From positions 1 to 10,440 of the forward strand of contig JBDUDR010000104.1 in NCBI GenBank assembly GCA_040002845.1: DNA of 10,440 nt, written 5' to 3'. The notes under the pieces are model-generated. The model ran no database searches, had not been told where the DNA came from, and saw only the letters and a list, made by a program, of their open reading frames with translations. This document shows, in pieces, positions 6,312 to 10,440 of the stretch; position 1 is the stretch's first letter; each line of letters starts with the position of its first letter. This stretch comes from JBDUDR01 sp040002845 (GTDB lineage Bacteria > Actinomycetota > Actinomycetes > Propionibacteriales > Nocardioidaceae). Both the position numbers and the translations under genes were made by a program.

Positions 6312-7511
6312 TTACTCGGTCCTTGGCGCGATCGCGCTGACGACAGCGCAAACTCGCTCGACGTCCTCCGGCTGCATGTAGGGGTGCAGCGGAAGGGAAA
6401 GGATCTCAGCAGCCTGTGCCTCGGCGACCGGCAGCTGCCGAAGGGAGAAGTCGGCGTACGGGGTCATCAGATGGCACGGGGTCGGGTAGTGAATGCCGGT
6501 CCCGATCGCCGCCTTGGACAGCGCCGCCCGAATCCGGTCACGGTCGGGCACTCGCACCACGGCGAGATGGTAGACACCGTTGCCGCCGGGAAGCTGTTCG
6601 ACGAGCCTCGCGGCGCTGGGTTCGAGAAGCCTGCGATAAAGGGCCATCAGCACTCGCCGGGACGCGTTCCACTCATCCAATCTCGGAATCTTGGCCGACA
6701 GGACAGCCGCCTGGAGCGCGTCCAGCCGGCTGTTGACCCCGAGAAGCTCGTGGTCGTAGTGGCCGCCCCGTGCCCTCCCGTGGTCGCGAAGGGACATCAG
6801 GCGGTCGGCCAGGCGCTCATCCGACGTGACGACCGCTCCGGCGTCGCCGAAGGCACCAAGGTTCTTCCCCGGGTAGAAGCTGAAGCACCCTGCCACGCCG
6901 TAGGAGCCAGACCGCCCGGACCCCCAGGTCGCACCCTGCGCCTGGGCCGCGTCTTCGATGAGGTCGATCCCCAGATCTGCAGTCGTCGCCTGCAGGGCAT
7001 CCATGTCCGGCATCTGTCCGTACAAGTCCACGACTATGGCCGCCCGGGTCGCCGGGCCTGCTGCCTCCGCAAGCGTTTGGGAGGTCATGAGAAGAGTGTC
7101 TGGATCCACGTCCGCAAACCGGGGGGTTGCGCCAGCGAGGACTACGGCTTCCACCGTCGCCACGAAAGTGTTCGCAGGAACGACGACCTCGTCCCCCGGA
7201 CCGATCCCCAGTGCACGCAAGGTGAGGTGCAGGGCATCCGTACCGTTGGCGACGCCTACCGCGAAGCGCGCACCGCAGAACTCTGCCCACTCCTCCTCGA
7301 ATCGAGCCACGGCAGGCCCACCGATGAACTGCCCAGACTGCAGCAGACCGGTCCATTCCGCGAGGATCTCGTCCTGCACCTCTCGGGTCATGCCCCCTAG
7401 GTCGTAGAAGGGCACATGCTCCAAGTGCTCTGCGCCATCAAGAGCGCCATCAAGTGATTCTGCACCGGCGATCTCCGACCGTCCTCGGGCGGCCGACACC
7501 GCGTGGGTCAC
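6312..7511 (-). CDS. DegT/DnrJ/EryC1-family PLP sugar aminotransferase, WbpE/WlbC-like
   Basis: The GTG at 7511 overlaps the dehydrogenase stop as GTGA and has GAGGG about 5 nt upstream, so the protein has 399 residues; the frame extends further upstream only inside the neighbour. Motifs in order are FIGGPAVARFEEEWAEFCGA, VANGTDALHLTLRAL (Gly90-Thr91 for phosphate binding), EVVVPANTFVATVEAVVLAG, LIEDAAQAQGA (Asp187 and Gln190 contact the cofactor), SFYPGKNLGAFGDAGAV (Lys216, the PLP Schiff base) and GVNSRLDALQAAVL. It transfers an amino group, usually from glutamate, to a keto-sugar nucleotide. Next to a WlbA-like dehydrogenase the likely substrate is the UDP-linked 3-keto-GlcNAc uronic acid. 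The first 32 residues before HVPFYDLGG are not part of the usual fold and look flexible. Related enzymes acting on dTDP-3-keto sugars (FdtB/QdtB) cannot be excluded. Confidence 0.88.
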   Translation of the reverse strand: MTHAVSAARGRSEIAGAESLDGALDGAEHLEHVPFYDLGGMTREVQDEILAEWTGLLQSGQFIGGPAVARFEEEWAEFCGARFAVGVANGTDALHLTLRALGIGPGDEVVVPANTFVATVEAVVLAGATPRFADVDPDTLLMTSQTLAEAAGPATRAAIVVDLYGQMPDMDALQATTADLGIDLIEDAAQAQGATWGSGRSGSYGVAGCFSFYPGKNLGAFGDAGAVVTSDERLADRLMSLRDHGRARGGHYDHELLGVNSRLDALQAAVLSAKIPRLDEWNASRRVLMALYRRLLEPSAARLVEQLPGGNGVYHLAVVRVPDRDRIRAALSKAAIGTGIHYPTPCHLMTPYADFSLRQLPVAEAQAAEILSLPLHPYMQPEDVERVCAVVSAIAPRTE

Positions 7512-8602
7512 AGCGCCCTCTTGAGAGCAGCGTCCTGCGCGAAGACCGGCGTCGAGCCGACCGCATACGGCTTGCGGCGAACCTCGTCGATCTCCACCGG
7601 GCGACGTTCCTTGAACGAGCGCTGAGCACACTCGAGGGCCTCGACCACGGCGAGTCCGTTATCGCCGCCGGTCAAGGAGGGCGTGCCCGTCTGGATGCAG
7701 TCGACAAAGTGCTGGTCCTGCACACCGAGCGGCTCGTTCAGGGCCAGGTACGGCGTCACCACGTCTCCGTAGCGGTAGGTCATGGGCGGCTGAGTCAGGT
7801 CACCGTCATCCTGTGGGAGCTCGGTGACCCCCTTGTCATGGATCCGGATGCGCTCCTCCGAGGCCAGGTCGTTGAAGACCACCATCTTGTTGCTCCCGAC
7901 GACGGTCACTCGCCGCACCTTGAAGGGATCCAGCCAACTGACGTGCACGTTCGCAAAGACCCCCGGCTCGTCGTAATAGAGACGCAGGTAGGCAACGTCC
8001 TCGTGCTGGCGATGTGCGTGCCGTGAGGCCCAGCACTCGACGCTGACCGGCTGTGTGCCCAGCACGTAATTCAGGATGGAGATGTCGTGTGGCGCCAGGT
8101 CGAAGAGCACGTTGACATCGTTTTGGTAGAGACCCAGGTTCAGCCGCGCTGTGTCGAGGTAGTGGAGGCGGCCGAGCTCGTTGCTGCGAACCAACTCTCG
8201 CAGCTTCCAGACCGCCGAGTGGTACTCGAACGTGTGGCCCACCATCAAGACGACGTCCTGCGCACGCGCCGCCGCAATCATCGAGTGGGCCTCATCCACC
8301 GACGTCGCCATCGGCTTCTCAACCAACACGTGCTTGCCCGCTGCAATCGCGTCCAGTGCGAGCGGGCAGTGGGTGCGTGGAGGTGTCGCGATGACGATCG
8401 CGTCCACATGGTCGAGTGCTGCACCCAAACTCGGGTAGCCCTCAAGCCCTGGGAACGCTCGCTGAAGCGCGGCGGTGCTGTCGCTGCTCGAGTCGATCGC
8501 TGCTACGCGGTCCACGGCGTCCAGCGAGTGGAGTACTCGTGCGTGTTTCGACCCCCAGTATCCGCAACCGACAACCCCGACACTCAATCCGGCAATACTC
8601 AT
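7508..8602 (-). CDS. Gfo/Idh/MocA-family sugar-nucleotide dehydrogenase, WbpB/WlbA-like
   Basis: ATG 8602 has an AAGGGGA Shine-Dalgarno sequence 6 nt upstream and gives 364 residues; the 11-codon upstream extension has no such support. The N-terminal Rossmann motif is VGVVGCGYWGSKHARVL (8-24). VEKPMAT carries the lysine of the EKP motif (95-97), followed by GHTFEYHSAVWKLRELV and RLNLGLYQNDVNVLFDLAPHDISILNYVLG, with the His of APHD at 172. This last block is characteristic of WlbA/WbpB-type enzymes, which oxidise C3 of UDP-GlcNAc uronic acid with NAD and 2-oxoglutarate as electron acceptor. It is the first gene of the minus-strand operon, and its stop overlaps the aminotransferase start by 4 nt, implying translational coupling. 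The enzyme that would make the uronic acid (UDP-GlcNAc 6-dehydrogenase, WbpA) is not in the window. Confidence 0.87.
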   Translation of the reverse strand: MSIAGLSVGVVGCGYWGSKHARVLHSLDAVDRVAAIDSSSDSTAALQRAFPGLEGYPSLGAALDHVDAIVIATPPRTHCPLALDAIAAGKHVLVEKPMATSVDEAHSMIAAARAQDVVLMVGHTFEYHSAVWKLRELVRSNELGRLHYLDTARLNLGLYQNDVNVLFDLAPHDISILNYVLGTQPVSVECWASRHAHRQHEDVAYLRLYYDEPGVFANVHVSWLDPFKVRRVTVVGSNKMVVFNDLASEERIRIHDKGVTELPQDDGDLTQPPMTYRYGDVVTPYLALNEPLGVQDQHFVDCIQTGTPSLTGGDNGLAVVEALECAQRSFKERRPVEIDEVRRKPYAVGSTPVFAQDAALKRAL

Positions 8603-8934
8603 ATATCGTCCCCTTGTGCTGGGCATGCACGCCACAGGAACCCGCCCAAAGCGAGCCCTTCGGTCTTCCTATCACTAACAAATGGAGGTTGTCCTGAAAT
8701 CGCAGAACCTGAGGTCACTCCTCCTTTGCCGTAATGTGGTGGCTAGCTGGCGGTCCGCCACCTGACTCCTGTGGTCCCGCAGGAGTCAGGTGATCCGCCA
8801 AAAACATGGGAGGGTTCCCTGACGACGCGGCTAGCCCGGAGTACCTGTTCGCCTCGCGCAGGCCGGACAGCGGCTGCTGTCTTGCCTTCGGACATAATCA
8901 TCAAGCCACGACCGGTGGCTGGTCAGGGGCTCGA
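8603..8934. promoter_or_regulatory. Divergent intergenic region between the sugar operon and the polymerase/ligase gene
   Basis: This 332-bp gap has no supportable gene. It includes a less GC-rich stretch at about 8665-8735, fitting promoters for the divergent genes. A CATAAT at 8893-8898 lies 36 bp before the GTG at 8935 and TAATGT at 8732-8737 fits the TAnnnT rule, but neither has a good -35 partner. ATG 8806 is in frame with the plus-strand gene but has no ribosome binding site. The palindromic structure at 8748-8800 is listed separately. Confidence 0.4.
8748..8800. repeat. 13-bp perfect inverted repeat flanked by 7-bp direct repeats
   Basis: CACCTGACTCCTG (8759-8771) and CAGGAGTCAGGTG (8780-8792) are perfect inverted repeats around the 8-nt loop TGGTCCCG. 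TCCGCCA occurs on each side (8754-8760 and 8794-8800). TGGCGG at 8748-8753 can pair with either CCGCCA copy, so a short local hairpin or a longer stem enclosing the main one are alternatives. Neither side has a U-tract and no gene ends here, so a simple terminator is unlikely. An operator, a leader element or a small palindromic insertion are possible. Confidence 0.75.
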
Positions 8935-10413
8935 GTGAGCACCGCGCTGGCGTCTCGCAGGTCACCCGTGGCGCTGGGATCGTTTGTGCTCGTGACAGTC
9001 ACTGCCGGCGTGGCGGTGGGCACCGGAGGATTGGTCGCCACGGCGCCGTTCATCGCGGCGGGCTGTGCCGGCGTGGCGTTCCTGGTCGCCTTGGTCTGGG
9101 CCCGGCCGCAGGTGGCCGGTTACCTGATCATCGGGGTGACGCCGTTGGTGGCCGGCATCGACAGAGGGACCTTGTTCCCGGTCCTCCGGCCGAATGAGGC
9201 GCTGGCCCTGCTGCTCGCGGGCACGTTGGCCGCACGCGGTCTGGTCCGGATGCGGGTCGGCGTACGACCGCGGCTACGACTACACCCACTTGAGGTCTCG
9301 CTGCTGCTGCTCGCGGTCACCAGCTCGGTCATCCCGGCCGCCTTGGTGCTGGCCCGGGGCCGCCATCTCGAAGGCGATGACATCACATACGCGCTGGTGC
9401 TCTGGAAGTACCTCGCGGTCTACGGACTGGTCCGCTTCACCATCCGCACCGACGACCAGGTTGGCCAGTGCCTGCGGATCTCCGTGGCCGCGGCTGGGGT
9501 TGTCGGTACGATCGGAGCTCTGCAGTCGCTCGACCTGCTCGGCGTACGCCAGCTGTTGGTGACCTACTACGTGCCTTTGGGGTACGTCGGTGCACTCTCG
9601 TTGCCCCGCGGCGGCTCCACCCTGTCGCTGCCGGCCGCCACCGCCGACCTGCTGATCTTCAACCTGGCCCTGGTGATCGCGATGTGGTGGAAAGAGAGGA
9701 GGTACGCCCTGCCGCTCGGCGCGGTCGCCGGCATCGGCGTGCTCGGCGCGATCGCCGCCGCGGAGTTCTCCAGTGCGATCGGGCTGGTCGTCGGGATGGT
9801 GTGCGTCGCGGTGGCGCTCCGTCGTCCCGACCTGTTGGGCTACGCACCCCCTGCTCTGGCCGTTGCGGTTGCCGCAATGTGGCCGGTGGTCGCCCACCGG
9901 CTTCAGGGATTCCAGTCCCTGGCCGGCATGCCGGACAGCTGGGTCGGTCGGTTGCACAACCTGGAGACCTACTTCTGGCCCGAACTGATGAAGGGGACCA
10001 ACCTGCTGTTCGGCGTACGACCAGCGGCCCGGGTCGTCGTCGCGAGCCAGGCGACCGGCTTCGTGTGGATCGAGAGCGGCTACACCTGGCTCCTGTGGGG
10101 CGGCGGTATTCCCTTATTGGCGGCCTTCTGCTATTTCGTGTTCGTGAGCGTGCGCACTACTTGGCGGCTGGCGCGGCCGCTGGAGACCTGGACGTCGGTC
10201 GCGGCGGTCGGCGCGTTCACCGGAGTCGTCGTCGTCACCGTTCTCATGCTGTTCGACCCGCACCTGACCTACCGAGGCTCGGCCGACTGCCTTTTCTCGC
10301 TGCTGGCGCTCGCGCTCGTGGGTCGACGAGATAACGGTTCGGGCGAATCGCCACCGGCACGGGTTGCGAGGGCGCATGATGAGCGCGTGGGCATCTCGGG
10401 AGCTGGCCTGTGA
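8935..10413 (+). CDS. O-antigen polymerase/ligase-like (Wzy/WaaL-type) membrane protein
   Basis: GTG 8935 has AGGGG 5 nt upstream and gives 492 residues. About eleven or twelve hydrophobic segments span most of the protein. Near the C-terminal side a longer polar loop holds GRLHNLETYFWPELMKG (His341) and FGVRPAARVV, followed by WIESGYTWLLWGGGIPLLAAF (about 378-398). This layout is that of the Wzy_C/O-antigen ligase family (PF04932 type), in which a large extracytoplasmic loop with Arg and His residues is catalytic. Such proteins polymerise lipid-linked repeat units or attach glycan to an acceptor. In a Gram-positive actinobacterium a capsule or wall polysaccharide polymerase is more likely than an LPS ligase. 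It is divergent from the sugar-nucleotide and flippase operon, consistent with one polysaccharide cluster. The C-terminal ~30 residues are hydrophilic and cytoplasmic. Polymerase and ligase cannot be told apart from sequence alone. Confidence 0.82.
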   Translation: MSTALASRRSPVALGSFVLVTVTAGVAVGTGGLVATAPFIAAGCAGVAFLVALVWARPQVAGYLIIGVTPLVAGIDRGTLFPVLRPNEALALLLAGTLAARGLVRMRVGVRPRLRLHPLEVSLLLLAVTSSVIPAALVLARGRHLEGDDITYALVLWKYLAVYGLVRFTIRTDDQVGQCLRISVAAAGVVGTIGALQSLDLLGVRQLLVTYYVPLGYVGALSLPRGGSTLSLPAATADLLIFNLALVIAMWWKERRYALPLGAVAGIGVLGAIAAAEFSSAIGLVVGMVCVAVALRRPDLLGYAPPALAVAVAAMWPVVAHRLQGFQSLAGMPDSWVGRLHNLETYFWPELMKGTNLLFGVRPAARVVVASQATGFVWIESGYTWLLWGGGIPLLAAFCYFVFVSVRTTWRLARPLETWTSVAAVGAFTGVVVVTVLMLFDPHLTYRGSADCLFSLLALALVGRRDNGSGESPPARVARAHDERVGISGAGL

Positions 10414-10440
10414 GCCGGGCCATGGTTGGGGGAGAGGGTG
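10410..10440 (+). CDS. Start of a coupled downstream gene, truncated by the window edge
   Basis: GTG 10410 overlaps the polymerase/ligase stop as GTGA and has GGAG 7 nt upstream. The frame is open to the window end (MSRAMVGGEG). An alternative start is the ATG pair at 10376/10379 in another frame, with GAGGG just upstream, also open to the end. Ten residues are too few to name a product. In a polysaccharide cluster a glycosyltransferase would be a natural guess, but nothing here shows it. Confidence 0.35.
   Translation, partial: MSRAMVGGEG

Noticed and set aside
5599..6381. A 260-codon plus-strand ORF over the acetyltransferase
   Set aside because: The opposite strand carries clear hexapeptide repeats. 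This frame is rich in Asp, Arg and Val with no motif and is a mirror of that gene.
6384..7400. A 338-codon plus-strand ORF over the aminotransferase
   Set aside because: The minus strand shows a full set of PLP-aminotransferase motifs. The plus-strand frame is low-complexity shadow coding.
8806..8934. N-terminal extension of the polymerase/ligase from ATG 8806
   Set aside because: There is no ribosome binding site at 8806 and the 43 extra residues are hydrophilic without homology. GTG 8935 has AGGGG at good spacing.

Overview
The window is high-GC DNA with GTG starts, short Shine-Dalgarno sequences and 4-nt stop/start overlaps. This fits a high-GC actinobacterium. The genus cannot be fixed from the sequence, and no rRNA, tRNA, CRISPR, integrase or transposase was seen. 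The gene families suggest a chromosomal or accessory region that brings together a dying nitrogen-catabolism operon and the edge of a cell-surface polysaccharide cluster.

Left part (1-1528): the C-terminal part of a TIGR03118-type secreted beta-propeller-like protein runs off the left edge. It converges on a complete dienelactone-hydrolase-family enzyme on the minus strand. A strong hairpin lies between them, and its G-U pairs fit only the plus-strand transcript.

Middle (1529-3776): a 192-bp divergent promoter region with two small palindromes precedes what looks like a former three-gene operon: an agmatinase-like ureohydrolase, an NCS1 nucleobase/allantoin-type permease and an amidase. All three are broken. 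The ureohydrolase stops matching its family at about residue 149. Within a few bases the sequence becomes, in another frame, the last third of an NCS1 permease. The amidase has lost an internal block containing its nucleophilic serine and carries a separate frameshift near its 3' end. Either this operon is decaying through deletions, or the assembly has collapsed here. Read mapping would decide.

Right part (3787-10440): a minus-strand operon runs from 8602 down to 3787. It encodes a Gfo/Idh-type sugar dehydrogenase, a DegT/DnrJ-type PLP aminotransferase, a left-handed beta-helix N-acetyltransferase and a MurJ/MVF-family flippase. The first three match the WbpB/WbpE/WbpD (WlbA/C/B) steps that turn a UDP-GlcNAc-derived uronic acid into a 2,3-diacetamido sugar, and they are transcribed in the order of the reactions. 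The flippase lacks arginines needed for lipid II flipping in E. coli MurJ, so it may move a lipid-linked glycan instead. Divergent from this operon, across a 332-bp spacer with a palindromic structure, is an O-antigen polymerase/ligase-like membrane protein (8935-10413). A translationally coupled next gene starts at the right edge. Together these genes look like sugar-nucleotide synthesis, export and polymerisation for a surface polysaccharide.
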